Positions 1 to 10,376 of a stretch of DNA of 64,000 bases are shown in pieces (positions within the stretch are counted from its first letter, which is position 1; every line of letters starts with the position of its first letter). Origin of the DNA: Skeletonema tropicum (lineage: Eukaryota > Bacillariophyta > Thalassiosirophyceae > Thalassiosirales > Thalassiosiraceae); NCBI GenBank assembly GCA_037178625.1, contig CM074135.1:2854001-2918000 (forward strand), read 5' to 3'. A model generated the notes under the pieces. The model saw nothing but the letters and a program-made list of their open reading frames with translations, ran no database searches and was not told the DNA's origin. The translations under genes and the position numbers were made by a program.

Positions 1-656
1 GGACAAAATGGGGCGTTTCTGTCATCCTTAGTTCCTTACCAGTACAATTACAATTACGGACGACTCGAATTCGAATCCTTTGCCTTTGCCTTTGCCTGAC
101 CTAGGCTTCTGCAGAATGAGGACTAATATTCTCCTGACCTGAATTAGATCCCATCGAAACGAAATAATGATACTGCAGCTGCAGCTGCAGCTGCAGCCTC
201 TCTCTACCAGTTCTAGGCCCAGTCCCAGGTCCCAGTCCCAGTGTTATTCTGATTCTGCTCTCTTGGAAGTATGTATATACTGTCAAAAATTGATGATCAG
301 AACCGGGTTGGCACTTGCACTTTCCGATTCAAACTGCCACGCCGTCATTTGGAACAGCTGAATAAGGCGTAAGGCAGGAGAAGGCAGGGCAAAGTAACGT
401 TGGCAGTCTCCACTAGCCTAAAAGCGAGTGTAAGTATCTTCAAGAGTCTGCTGACCTTTCATTCTATTTTGGTATCGACACGTCATCTGAGTGCCGCTCT
501 GCTTTCATGAACGGCAAGATCCACACATCCACGGCCGACCGGCGCCTGGCGTGCATCTCGAAGATATCCACAATGACGGGCAAGAAGTATCTAGCAGTAT
601 CATCATCTCGTCTCTATCAAAAGCCATTCTATTATTCTTACAACTGCTCATCAACA
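1..656. other. Upstream region of AP-3 delta gene
   Basis: No gene is supported here. The segment precedes the AP-3 delta start codon and should hold its promoter and 5' UTR. It contains short simple repeats: GCCTTT units near 78-100, a CTGCAG/GCAGCT run at about 173-197 and CCCAGT-like units near 220-242. Open frames in this stretch are low-complexity or continue in frame into the AP-3 start without conserved sequence. Confidence 0.5.
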
Positions 657-3600
657 ATGGTGTTCGAAAAGACACTAAATGACTTGGTCAGTGGCATCCG
701 CGCACACAAACGTGATACCGCTCTGTTCATCTCTCAATCGATTGCCGAAATTAAAAATGAACTGTGAGTTTATGTTGTGTTGTGCTTTTACGTCCGAGGC
801 AACGATTTCCCATCTTGATCATCGTTGCTGCAATAAATATGAATTGATTGGTTCACGTGTGGTTCACTAACGGCTAAAAATTCCATTTCTCTACTGACCA
901 CATTATGTTAATACATCTATCATATCCATCACAGCCAATCGCCCGACTTTTTCACCAAATCCAACGCCCTCCAAAAACTCACCTTCCTCCAAATGATGGG
1001 GTACACCATGTCCTGGGCAGCATTCGCCGCAGTCGAGGTAATGTCCTCCCCACGCTTCGCCCTAAAACGTGTCGGGTACCTCGCCGCCTGTCAGGGCTTA
1101 GATCAACCCGAAAACAGCCCCGTGGTATTACTAACTACCAACTTGTTACAAAAGGAATTACGTGGAGCCAACCTCCTCAGCGGGAGTAAAAGTGGAGAGA
1201 ATATTTATCATGCCGGTCTTGCCATCAATTGTTTATCCAATATTGCCACTGAAGATTTAGGTCAGGCACTCTTACCCGAATTACTCCACATGCTCAACCA
1301 TCCCTCACCGTACATTCGTAAAAAGGCATTATTGTGTCTCTACAAAGTGTTTCTGAAATATCCCCAGGGACTCCGATTAAGTTATGACAAGATTAAATTA
1401 TGCTTGGAGGACTCCCAACCCTCGGTTGTAAGCTGTGCCGTCAATGTCATTACCGAATTGGCCGAGAAAAATCCCAAGAATTATTTACCTTTGGCACCGG
1501 CATTTTTCAAATTACTAACTAGCTCGGCCAATAATTGGATGTTGATCAAGGTAGTCAAATTGTTGGGTTCATTAGTTCCAGAGGAACCACGTTTGGCACG
1601 AAAGTTATTGGATCCACTATCCGGAATGGTCAAATCAACTCATGCCAAGAGTTTATTATATGAATCTGTCCATGCCATTACCCTGTGTCTCCCCTACGTC
1701 AAAAAGGCGGATGGGTCCCAACCCGCCAATATTCCCGAGGTAGTCGAATTATGTGTCGAAACATTACGTAGCTTTGTTTCCGATTCGGATCAGAATTTAA
1801 AGTATTTGGGATTGGTCGGATTTGGATCATTATTGTTGAGTCAACCACGTGTATTGCATGCTCATCCAGAGTGTCGAGGATTGATATTGACATGTTTGAG
1901 TGATGAAGATGTAACCATTCGGACACGTGCATTGGGATTGTTAAAGTTTATGGCGACCAAACGAAACTTGGTCGATTTAATCTCACAATTGTTATCCCAT
2001 GTGGAGGCTGCAAGTGGAGAATATCGATGTCAATTAGTCGAAGAGATAATACGAATGTGTTCCTCCAACAAGTACGAGTTGGTCATGGACTTTAGTTGGT
2101 ATGTCGATGTATTGGTTAGTTTGGCGGGTGTGCGTGGGATTGAGAATCAGGGGGAGATGATTGCCAAGCAGTGGATGGATGTGGCGTGGCGTGTTTTGCC
2201 CGTGAGGTGTTATGCGGTTCGGAGAAGTTTGGAGATTTTGATTTGTCGTGGACCTGGTGGAGTGGATGAGGCTGTTGTTGCTGGTATTGTTGATGCAGCA
2301 ACGGAGAGTGATCGGCATTTTTTGAACGAGGTGTTGCCTGCCGCGGCATGGATTGTGGGGGAATATTCTCAATTGATTCCGGATGGAGTCGACGAGGAGG
2401 GATTGAATACTACATTTGATGCTTTGTCGAAAGGTCCGTATCATGCACTGATTCAGGCATTGACTGCGCCAACCGATGCTGCGGGGATGAATCCACTTCC
2501 CTGTCCTACACAAGCGGTGTTTGTTCAAAATGCAATGAAGGTGTTTTCAGCAGCGTGCCAACGCAATGTGGATACTCAGAACAGTCATGGGATGGGCCTC
2601 GAAAAGTTAGTATGCTCTGACGAAGAGTTGCATGCCTGTGCTGAGACTTTGATGAAAAATTTAATCATTTACGCTGAGAGTACTGATCCAGAAGTGAAGG
2701 AACGAGCCTTCACGTCGTATCAACTTCTTTTGTCCATCGGGCTCTCTTCTTCCTCCAATTCGTTCGCTACTGCCGCGTCTACTGCTTCGACTTGCCGCAA
2801 CGCCGCCGAAACGCTCACGTATCTTCTCACACCTGAACCAATGAAGCCTATTAGTGCCAAGGCACAGAAGCGATTAGCTGCGGAAGGGCCGCCTTCACCA
2901 GTGTCTGTTCGGGACTGGGAGAAGGAAGTCGACTGGGATGTATTTTGGTTTGCAAAGGAGGAAACTCCTTGGTTCGATAGAGATGGCAATGTGAAAGGGA
3001 GTGTGGAGAATATCAGTTTTACGAAGCACTTGTCCAATTCTACCTCTGCAGAAGTGAGAGCAGAGACAGCGGGTATTGCTCAACCAATTGCAGCTACTAT
3101 GCAACCTTTCGGAGACATTTCATCTGCTGGGGCAGAACAGGTGCCGTTTGGTAGTGTGAGCAACGTGATGTCAGGAGCCAGTATTGGACAGGCACCTTCC
3201 ACTTCTCATCAGAGAGTTGGAGATCCCTTCTACCTTAGTTCTAAACCCATGCCAGCTTCTGCGCTGTTAGACGGTAAAGGAGCTAGCATGGATGGAGGTA
3301 CAAACGATGCAACAAATGCGGCTGCTAGTCGATTTGGAGTTCTAACCCTTGATGATAGCGGAGGAGAATCGGAAGAGGACAGCGGAAGGAAGCAAAAGAA
3401 GAAGAAAAAGAAGGCAAAGAAGATTCAAAAAGAGCAAATGGGAGTCGCAATCGCAGATAGTGATGATGAAGATGACAATCATGCAACCCGAACAAAACGG
3501 GGAGGTATTGACAAAGGTGATCGTGCAAAAGATTACGCCAATTTGGCTTTGGTTGACCTCACCACCCCACTCGGCGAGAATGACGTTATGCCAAGGAATG

Positions 3601-3986
3601 AACATTACGTTGTGCCAGAGCGTCCACCTGTTGAGCCTGCTGCGGTGCATCAGAAACAAAAGAAGAAAAAGAAGGACAAAGAGAAGAAGAAATCCTCTCG
3701 CAAAGAGAAGAGTCCAACTGCTACTGCTGCGGTTACGGGCGATCTATTGGGGTTTGATGGGATGGACTTCGGTGCTCCAGTTGTGGATACACCAGCTCCG
3801 CTACCGGCTGCGGCTGAACTTACTAGCAATCCTGTCACCAGTGCATTTGATGATCTGTTGGGGCTAGAGATGCCCCCATCTATCGAAGCACCTGCAGCTA
3901 TCCAAAGTAGTCAAGCAGAAGAGGCGAAAGCTCGCAAAGCAGCAAAGAAGGCGTCTAAGAAAGCAAAGAAGAAGTCCAAACAATAA
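657..3986 (+). CDS. AP3D1: AP-3 complex subunit delta (delta-adaptin)
   Basis: Large subunit of the AP-3 adaptor, which sorts cargo from Golgi/endosomes to lysosome- or vacuole-type compartments. Two exons are inferred: 657-763 and 935-3986. The 171-nt intron has donor GTGAGT at 764 and acceptor CAG ending at 934, and joins an interrupted leucine codon. The resulting protein is about 1052 aa. Its N-terminus (VFEKTLNDLVSGIRAHK) and the block LTFLQMMGYTMSWAAFAAVE followed by VMSSPRFALKRVGYLAA are characteristic delta-adaptin sequence. Adaptin_N HEAT-like repeats fill roughly residues 25-600. The C-terminal part is a hinge with three lysine-rich tracts, near residues 854, 942 and at the extreme C-terminus, also typical of the subunit. 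The start at 657 is chosen because the family begins MVFEKTL; the frame is open further upstream but is not conserved. A downstream-only frame starting at 993 would lose the N-terminus. Confidence 0.95.
764..934 (+). other. Spliceosomal intron of AP-3 delta gene
   Basis: The donor GTGAGT follows codon 35 plus two bases, and the acceptor ATCACAG ends at 934. Removing these 171 nt joins the N-terminal MVFEKTL exon to the long frame and gives uninterrupted homology to delta-adaptins across the junction (residues reading NEL-QSPDFF). The intron contains in-frame stops in the exon frame. Confidence 0.9.
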
Positions 3987-4084
3987 CTTGTGTGAATATG
4001 TATCATCAAAGAGATAGTAGCAAGGGTAAAGAAGTGCCTTTAATTAAAGAGTCAATTGGCATGCAAGTACTTACTTGTGTAGTA

Positions 4085-4428
4085 CTCCCTCTGTCCCACA
4101 AAAAAACTAGCTTTTTGATTTAAAATTGTTAAATTTTGGTCAATTTTCGTCTAAAAAATTGCTATCGCACATCGTTGGAAAGCTTATTTCACGCCGGTTA
4201 CGATTATAAGGAGGTTGGAGGTTGTTAAGCGAGTATTTTTAATGATATTGTGACAAAAGGCGTTAGAATAACCTTAAACATAACACTAATGTGAAACTGA
4301 AAGGAAACTGAAGAGGCCTCTCGGACACTTGTGTAGGAACTCACGTAGGAATAAGTACGTCAAAAAGCTAGTTTTTTGTGGGACTACGATTAACTTCAAA
4401 TAGCCATTTTTTTTTGGGACAGAGGGAG
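4085..4428. mobile_element. Stowaway/mariner-type MITE
   Basis: A 344-bp non-coding element flanked by TA dinucleotides (4083-4084 and 4429-4430). It begins CTCCCTCTGTCCCA and ends with the exact reverse complement TGGGACAGAGGGAG with one base slipped in the adjoining A/T run. This TIR and a TA target duplication are the hallmarks of Stowaway-like MITEs mobilised by Tc1/mariner transposases. The left end continues CACAAAAAAACTAGC. Its inverted counterpart (GCTAGTTTTTTGTGGGA, about 4367-4383) lies roughly 45 bp inside the right end, so the right TIR seems split by extra sequence. No ORF is present. Confidence 0.8.
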
Positions 4429-4430
4429 TA

Positions 4431-5048
4431 GAAATTATTAAAGCTCCAATGACGAGTTCAGCTATGAACTTTGGGCCTCATATTGAACTTGAGAACCAGT
4501 GAATACATACGAACATATTCGAATGTGCTCTGAGAGCTTGAACTTGAGTGTATAAACGCACGAATAACAACTTCAAGTGCGTGGTCGGTTGAAGCGAGTA
4601 CCACAGATAGTTCTTATTGCCGTGGGTTGAACATATTAAAACCCTTTCACAGACTCACAATGAACGACCCACTTCTTACACGTAAGTACAATGTTCAAGT
4701 TGTGGCGCACAGTAGTTGAACTTCGTGAGTCGTGAGTTCAAGTTGCTGTGGCGAATCGTAGTTGAGCTTGTGGTCGTGATTGACCTCTTTTTTTTCTTCA
4801 CTGATGATGAACACCACGCACACCACCTCAATCAGTTGCACTTCCTCTTGCGCATTGCACAAACAACCACCTGTACATGACACCAGACCAACGGAGTCTT
4901 CCAACTCGTCATCAAGTCAATACTTACTCGTAACGAGAATGGGCACGGATTCATTTTCAATCACATTATCACTCACACACTGGGGGCCGGGTGGAGTAAT
5001 CGAACTAAACATCGGGCCCCATCGTCGACTCATCAAGGCCCAACTACC
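4431..5048. other. Intergenic, no gene seen
   Basis: AT-balanced spacer between the MITE and the small basic protein gene. It contains imperfect direct and inverted copies of GTTCAAGTTG/CTTGAACTTG-like words near 4480-4760 but no supported coding region. A 90-codon frame ending at 5052 has no recognisable features and overlaps the next start codon by 4 bases; it is probably chance. Confidence 0.4.
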
Positions 5049-5831
5049 ATGAGAAGTACGGGCGATCTCCGACTTCTTCGCCGCTCCAAACGTAGGTCTC
5101 GGCCCGAGGGGGAGTTGGCAAGATCTGCTTCTCGCCTACCAACAGCCACTAGTTTCACTGGGAAACTTTGCACCGCATTGTCACCACACAGGCTCAGAAG
5201 AGCAACCTCGCAGACCACGGCCTCCTCGCAGAATGAGAACTGGGATGAGGACCTCCGCACATCTTCAGCTTCAGCTTCCTCGAATAAGCCGTCGAAGATT
5301 GAGCAGAGCGTAATGTTTGACAGGAAATACGGTGTCGGTGCTTGTTCAAGTAGCTCAAATTCTGTACACTTACCTCTGAAGCCTTCGCTGAAATCAGATG
5401 CCACTCCAAGATTGAAAGTAGCTAATAAGCATGTACATTTCACCTCCATAGATAAGGAAATACGCTACGAGGTCACTAAGGATGACATCAAGAACAGCTG
5501 GCTTGATGAAGATTTGTCGAAGGCTGTTGAGGCGGTCGGAAACGAACGTCATGACATGATTGTAAGTTTTGGCCCTACGGGGCGTTTTACTTCGTCAGAC
5601 GTTGATACATCCAAGAATATGAAAGTATGCATGGTGAGAATTCAACGTCGTGGGCTAATTAACGAGATGCTGGGGCAACGGAAGAATCTAAGACGATCGG
5701 TTTTGGTGGAACAAGCCCGTCAGAAACGGACGGGCATATTTGACGCAGAAGAGATGCGTGTGGTCGCTTCCAAACAGTCCAAGTGGGGAGTGGAACTCGC
5801 AAAGAGTATCTGGTGGTTAAGCCGAGCATGA
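5049..5831 (+). CDS. Small basic protein with VHF and VLVEQ-type motifs, unknown function
   Basis: 260-aa single-exon protein. Residues 1-110 are low-complexity, rich in Arg/Ser/Thr. From about residue 125 it becomes ordered: KHVHFTSIDKEIRYEV, then DDIKNSWLDEDL, then RRGLINEMLGQRKNLRRSVL followed by VEQARQKRTGIFDAEEMRVV and a C-terminal segment ending WWLSRA. The order VxF/IRYEV motif, charged helix, RRGLxxxL, R-rich VLxEQxRQ helix and Ser/Ala tail resembles a large diatom-specific family of unknown function that I know by pattern only. No signal peptide or membrane segment is visible. The role is unknown. Confidence 0.75.
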   Translation: MRSTGDLRLLRRSKRRSRPEGELARSASRLPTATSFTGKLCTALSPHRLRRATSQTTASSQNENWDEDLRTSSASASSNKPSKIEQSVMFDRKYGVGACSSSSNSVHLPLKPSLKSDATPRLKVANKHVHFTSIDKEIRYEVTKDDIKNSWLDEDLSKAVEAVGNERHDMIVSFGPTGRFTSSDVDTSKNMKVCMVRIQRRGLINEMLGQRKNLRRSVLVEQARQKRTGIFDAEEMRVVASKQSKWGVELAKSIWWLSRA

Positions 5832-6126
5832 CACTTGCTTAGTTACCCAGGTTCAAAAGAAGAGATTTTTGTAGTTGCAAATACTTATAATTGTACTTGT
5901 AAATAGAGTGAGCTGACATTGAGATCTTCTTCCTCTCTACCCACGAGACTTGAATTTAAAGAAGCAGCTCATATATTATGACTCCGAGAGGAAAGAACAC
6001 AGCGGCTATGCAGCTTCAACACACTGTCATCCCGACCTTGGGCCATCATCGACAGAAGGTTGTTCCGTTCATGTCACATGTGTGAATAGGAGTAATTGAA
6101 GCAAGAAATAGATAAGATAGACTTAG
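5832..6126. other. Intergenic
   Basis: Downstream region of the basic protein gene; nothing recognisable. The 8 bases 6119-6126 (AGACTTAG) match 6 of 8 with TTACTTAG at 6735-6742 and may be the left target duplication of the next element. Confidence 0.3.
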
Positions 6127-6734
6127 GAGGGTTGTGTACCCACCGTGGTACCCAGCCCGAAGTACCCGAAAAATGGGTAGGTATCGGGTGTGGGTATACC
6201 CATCAAGTACTCACCCGGCGGGATTTCGGAATGGGTAGATACCCATACCCACCTACCCGAGTGGGTGCTGTTTGGACAATGGATGGGTACGTTGGAAAGG
6301 GAGCAAAAGGAGGCAAAAGGTGCTGGAGGAGTTGGCAGGAGTAGTGAATATGTGTATTGCAAGTAAATTCGATGTAGTTTCACTCGAATTGCATACAAAA
6401 TGAATGTGATATTAGATATTACGTTCTCCTCCTCAGACCAGATTTACAGCCTAGAGAGAAAAAGCCTTTTCGAAACGCTGAGGGCTCGATGATGATCATC
6501 AAACCAGGTGCATGTACTAAATATATACACACTCAAGGAAGGCGTTTGATGCACGTAGAGCTGAAATTGGCAGTACTACATGGAAGAAGAACAGGTACCC
6601 ACACCTACCCAAAACCCAGCAAAATTGGGTGGGTATGGGTAGATACCCACACCCACCTACACATTGGGGTGAGCACTTTGGGTACTACCCACATCTACCT
6701 ACCCAGGGGTATTTCCCGTGGGTACACAACCCTG
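6127..6734. mobile_element. hAT-like non-autonomous element with GGGTA/TACCC arrays
   Basis: About 608 bp bounded by inverted ends. The left end reads GAGGGTTGTGTACCCAC; the right end, reverse complemented, reads CAGGGTTGTGTACCCAC. A start of CAGGGTTG and an 8-bp flanking near-repeat (AGACTTAG/TTACTTAG) suggest a hAT-superfamily MITE. The interior ends are packed with direct and inverted TACCCAC/GTGGGTA words (6130-6280 and 6594-6730), which could be subterminal transposase-binding sites. No transposase is encoded; frames inside are translations of the repeats. Confidence 0.6.
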
Positions 6735-6762
6735 TTACTTAGGAGCGTTTCCTGACTCGAAG

Positions 6763-7069
6763 TCACCCCTACCACCGGGGACTGGGCCGCACAAGAGAGA
6801 AGAGAGAAGCTAGGAACCCAAACCAAGCCACCACTGTCCCAACAATACCCCTGCCGCCCTAATTCTGAGAGGATTTTCAATCTGACAGTATATGCACTAT
6901 TTGCAGAGAGAAGCCCTACTGGACGAATTTTGGCTAGTAGACTGTCATGGTGAAATGAACAAAAATGGCGACCGCGCCAAAAATTGTCCGGACGCTTTTT
7001 GAAGTCACCTGTGCGGCGGGGGCTCTGCTCGTCTTCTCTCGTCTCGCCCAGCCCCCGGGGTAGGGGTGA
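6763..7069. mobile_element. Short inverted-repeat element (MITE) with 7-bp target duplication
   Basis: A 307-bp segment starting TCACCCCTACC and ending GGTAGGGGTGA, flanked on both sides by CTCGAAG (6756-6762 and 7070-7076). The inverted similarity extends about 45 bp with mismatches (CGGGG-CTGGGC-...GAGAGAAGA). If TGA is counted as target, the duplication could be up to 10 bp, which would fit a Mutator-type rather than another superfamily; the boundary is ambiguous. It lies only 28 bp from the preceding element. No coding capacity. Confidence 0.65.
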
Positions 7070-7076
7070 CTCGAAG

Positions 7077-7433
7077 TTCGCAAAAGGAACCGACATACAA
7101 TACCGATTTATCGTCCACGACAAAAGGCGAACCAAGAGATTGAAGAAGCAAGATAGAAAGAAAGAGAAGTTTCAGGAAGTTTCAGGCAGTTTATTTGATC
7201 GGAACCTGAGTCAGAACATGTATCGTATGCCGTTACGACAGTACCTACATAGGAATGAGTAAACGGACCAAGTTCTTCGGGACAAAAGATGTCGTTCAGC
7301 ACGATCACTGTTTTGAGAAGAGATTGTGTTGTGCTGTGGAGCGATGCAATGCCATTATCTAGATACTACCCGAATTTCCATTTCATCGCACAGCATACAG
7401 CGTAATATTGTCATTATTCATCATTCAGCCAGG
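7077..7433. other. Intergenic / probable promoter of 7434 gene
   Basis: No supported gene. Overlapping short frames on both strands have no conserved content. The last 100 bp probably hold the 5' UTR of the gene beginning at 7434. Confidence 0.35.
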
Positions 7434-7985
7434 ATGGCAAGCCGTGATAACGACAGCGATAATAACGCCCTCGCCAAAGCGAGATTACATCCAACCAATG
7501 TCAAGGACAAGGAAAACGTTGTGACCGCAAAAGCGAGTGTTCCTTCATCCGAAGCCGAAGCCATGAATGGAGAAGGCTCTGCCTCTGTTGCTGTTGTGAA
7601 GGCTAAAGCTAAGGAAGGTTCACCTAGCCAGAAGCAGCAGCGCTCTGGCTCTGAAAGTAAGTGCACCAGCAAGATCTCCAAGCTTCGTCGTCTGAGCAAG
7701 CTGAGCTCACGTTCACGCTGTATTATCCCGGAGGCACGTGTCATCCAAGCTTCCTATGAGTGCGCCTACATCTATGACTCGGAACATGACGATAGTAAAG
7801 GTGAAGCTAACGGAGGAAAGATCCCGATCAAGGCAAGTGTTGCTGTTGTGCCCGAGTGGTTGCTACAGAAGATCCAGCAACAGCAACAAAAGGAGGAGAA
7901 GGTGGAGGGCAAGGCGAACAGTAACGGCAATGACAGGTCACGTCATATGCATGTTGTAGGGTGCCATTGTTTCGATTGTTGGTAG
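7434..7985 (+). CDS. Hypothetical protein with C-terminal Cys/His cluster
   Basis: 183-aa frame starting MASRDND. An in-frame ATG 36 codons earlier (7326) is possible, but its extra sequence looks like translated UTR. Residues 1-75 are Ala/Lys/Glu-rich low complexity. A basic Ser-Lys block (KISKLRRLSKLSSRSRC) follows. An ordered part contains ARVIQASYECAYIYD and VAVVPEWLLQKIQ. A Gln/Glu/Lys tract leads to a terminus ending HMHVVGCHCFDCW. The closing CxCxxC with nearby His could bind metal. No relative is recognised; function unknown. Confidence 0.5.
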   Translation: MASRDNDSDNNALAKARLHPTNVKDKENVVTAKASVPSSEAEAMNGEGSASVAVVKAKAKEGSPSQKQQRSGSESKCTSKISKLRRLSKLSSRSRCIIPEARVIQASYECAYIYDSEHDDSKGEANGGKIPIKASVAVVPEWLLQKIQQQQQKEEKVEGKANSNGNDRSRHMHVVGCHCFDCW

Positions 7986-8432
7986 GTGAAGACGTGAGCC
8001 GTAGCATCTGGGTGTTTCATGCTTGAAGTCGGAAACAACGCACAGATGTCTTCGGTTGTTCTTTCACTTCTATTCGATATGGCTTTTTAAGATGCAGTGA
8101 TTGAAATGTTTGCGCTTATATACTTCATTTAGATATAGTGATTAATGTTAAGGGTTGGATAACGTGTTGGTAACGCTCCATTACCTGTGGAGATAGTAGA
8201 AAATGAAAACTGCTATATTGTAGGACTCATTGTCTACATCTTTTGCCTTAGCCTTCGTCATCAAATGAAACATCAAGACGCCGCCTGACTTTTACTCAAC
8301 ACACACGCTACACGCTATAATACTTACAGAAGTACGCACATCTCTCTTCCTAAATGTAAAGCTAAAGTTGAAGTTATCATTAATCTTAACTGTACAGTGC
8401 ATCTGGTGGATATGATCCTGACCCTATCTCTC
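7986..8432. other. Convergent intergenic region
   Basis: Spacer between convergent genes (plus gene ending 7985, minus gene ending 8433). Only 3' UTR-type sequence is expected; no gene or repeat is recognised. Confidence 0.35.
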
Positions 8433-10376
8433 TTACATTTCTTCCAACTTTCTCATCGCTGCCGCGGCTTCCCCTAATTGTGCTAATAAAGCAGCTAGCT
8501 CTTTTTGCCTCTTTACATCATTATCCTCCAGAGCCTTCACGAATTGTTCCTTGGCCTCATCAACCCGTGAGAGTACTACCTTTAATGTTCCCGATGCAAC
8601 ATTGTTTGCGGTAGACTGAGAAGTAGATGCTGCATTAACATCCTTTTTCGATGGGGCAGCAGCCAAACTAATCTTCTTCTTATTGGCAACATCAACTTCC
8701 ACAGTAGGCTCTCCCTCAAGTTCTCGAAACAAAGTAGCAGTACTACCACCACCCCCTCCTCTGAAAAGTTCCTTTTTCTTGTTCTCATTTTGACTCTTCC
8801 ACCATGTATCAAACCTCTCACTAGCAGACAATGATTTCTTGGCACTCTGTTGTCGTTCCTTCCACCATGCCTCCAGCATATCATCAGGGATTTCTTTCTC
8901 GCCATAGTACTCGTCATGTGGTTTAGTTTGTAGTGCTTTCCATCTTGTAGCAGCTGTAGCTGCAGCAGCCGTGGTATCTTCATTGATGCTTGATGATGAT
9001 GCAGTCATCATCTCCTTCTTCTTCTTTTTCTGGATATCCGAATGACTTAAGTTGCTCGTCTTCTTCTTCGGCTCCCTCCTCCATTCCTCCTCAAACTCCT
9101 TCACCAACTCCTGGAAATTCTTTGGCTTTGGCTTCTTATTCTCTTCATTCTCACTACCATCATCATTGACCTTGGGACTACACAGTTGAATCCTCTTCCT
9201 CACATCCTGAGTAAATTGTTCAATCTCGGTCAAGTCTAATGCACAGGTGCGATGTCCTCGACGGACTTGAGCAGCTTCCCATTCGTCAACTTCTTCGTTG
9301 GATGATGGATCATGATGCGTTTGTGTATATTCTTCCACTTCTTGTTGATGCTCCTCCGCGTCAATATTATTCTTATTACCATCCTGCTCATCCACTTGTT
9401 GATCTTGATGATCTTGCACTTGTTGATGCTTCTCGTCATTATTATTATTACCATCCTGCTCATCATTACTACCGTCTCGAATATCGAATTCATACAGCGC
9501 CCTAACACGTGGTGATTTGATCGTTGCATACAAGTCACTGCGACGACTACTGCTTGCTGTCTCATCAGCACGCCGCTCTTTTTGTTGTTGCTGTTGCTGT
9601 TGTTGATATTGCTCATGCTGCTCTTTGATGGACGTAGGAGATGCATTCTTCATTATTTCACTGTAGCACTGTCGTAATTTCATCCTTCGTGCTTGTGATC
9701 TGCTTAGAAGTGATTGACCTTCAGATTCTGCTGCTGCTGCTGATGCTGATGCTGATGCTGCCGCCGCCTTCTTTGTTGTTGCTCTTGATGATGCTGCAGG
9801 CGATGATGATGCTGTTCTCGATGATTCTGCTGCCGAGGGAAAGAAAACAGCTGCTGGTCGACTTCTCTCTCGATTCGTAAACGTGGGAGAAAATATGTTA
9901 GATGGCGAAGTTGTCCTCGATGCAGTGGAGTAGAGAACTTCCGTCTTTAATTCTTCATAGGTTGATGCTGTGGACTTTTTTATTTCTTCATAGGTCGTTA
10001 GGACTGAGGGTGAAAGTATTGATGCAGCTGATGGTGGTGATAGGATGGAGCGAAGCATCTCGGATGAAGATTTTAGAGCACTTGTTGCTGGTGATGTTGG
10101 TGGCTCTCGTTGTTGTTGTGCGTCTCCTCCTCTTGGTACCTCCAGTGCACCAAGACCACTGTAGTCTTCGTCATTAGGATGATATTCGTCCACCAAGTTG
10201 TTATGAGCTAGAAATGTTTTGACCTGAGGTCCTCCTCCCGTGGTGTTCGCACTGGCGGCTGCTTGCCGTTTATTATTATTATTTGGAGCCGTAGTAGTAG
10301 TCTCTTGTGTTGTTTTGTTTCTGAAACTAATCACTAGACCTTCAAACGTAGGAGCACAGCCGGACAAGAAGGTCAT
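8433..10376 (-). CDS. Hypothetical low-complexity, coiled-coil protein
   Basis: 647-aa single-exon protein of unknown function. The N-terminus (TFLSGCAPTFEGLVISFRNK) is followed by long Ser/Ala/Thr-rich and Gln/Asn/Glu/Asp-rich tracts. More ordered stretches are FTQDVRKRIQLCSPK, FQELVKEFEEEWRREPKKK and two similar Trp-rich motifs, DDMLEAWWKERQQSAKK and SASERFDTWWKSQNENKK, which may be an internal repeat. The last 45 residues (EAKEQFVKALEDNDVKRQKE...) form a likely coiled coil. There is no signal peptide or membrane segment. It is divergently arranged with the 11162 gene across 785 bp. Confidence 0.6.
   Translation of the reverse strand: MTFLSGCAPTFEGLVISFRNKTTQETTTTAPNNNNKRQAAASANTTGGGPQVKTFLAHNNLVDEYHPNDEDYSGLGALEVPRGGDAQQQREPPTSPATSALKSSSEMLRSILSPPSAASILSPSVLTTYEEIKKSTASTYEELKTEVLYSTASRTTSPSNIFSPTFTNRERSRPAAVFFPSAAESSRTASSSPAASSRATTKKAAAASASASAAAAESEGQSLLSRSQARRMKLRQCYSEIMKNASPTSIKEQHEQYQQQQQQQQKERRADETASSSRRSDLYATIKSPRVRALYEFDIRDGSNDEQDGNNNNDEKHQQVQDHQDQQVDEQDGNKNNIDAEEHQQEVEEYTQTHHDPSSNEEVDEWEAAQVRRGHRTCALDLTEIEQFTQDVRKRIQLCSPKVNDDGSENEENKKPKPKNFQELVKEFEEEWRREPKKKTSNLSHSDIQKKKKKEMMTASSSSINEDTTAAAATAATRWKALQTKPHDEYYGEKEIPDDMLEAWWKERQQSAKKSLSASERFDTWWKSQNENKKKELFRGGGGGSTATLFRELEGEPTVEVDVANKKKISLAAAPSKKDVNAASTSQSTANNVASGTLKVVLSRVDEAKEQFVKALEDNDVKRQKELAALLAQLGEAAAAMRKLEEM

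Noticed and set aside
173..197. GCAGCT palindrome run as a regulatory element
   Set aside because: A simple microsatellite; nothing distinguishes it from chance expansion upstream of the AP-3 gene.
9236..9880. Several frames on both strands rich in Leu/Met/Ile/His
   Set aside because: Shadows of GAT/CAA-type codon repeats in the 8433-10376 gene.
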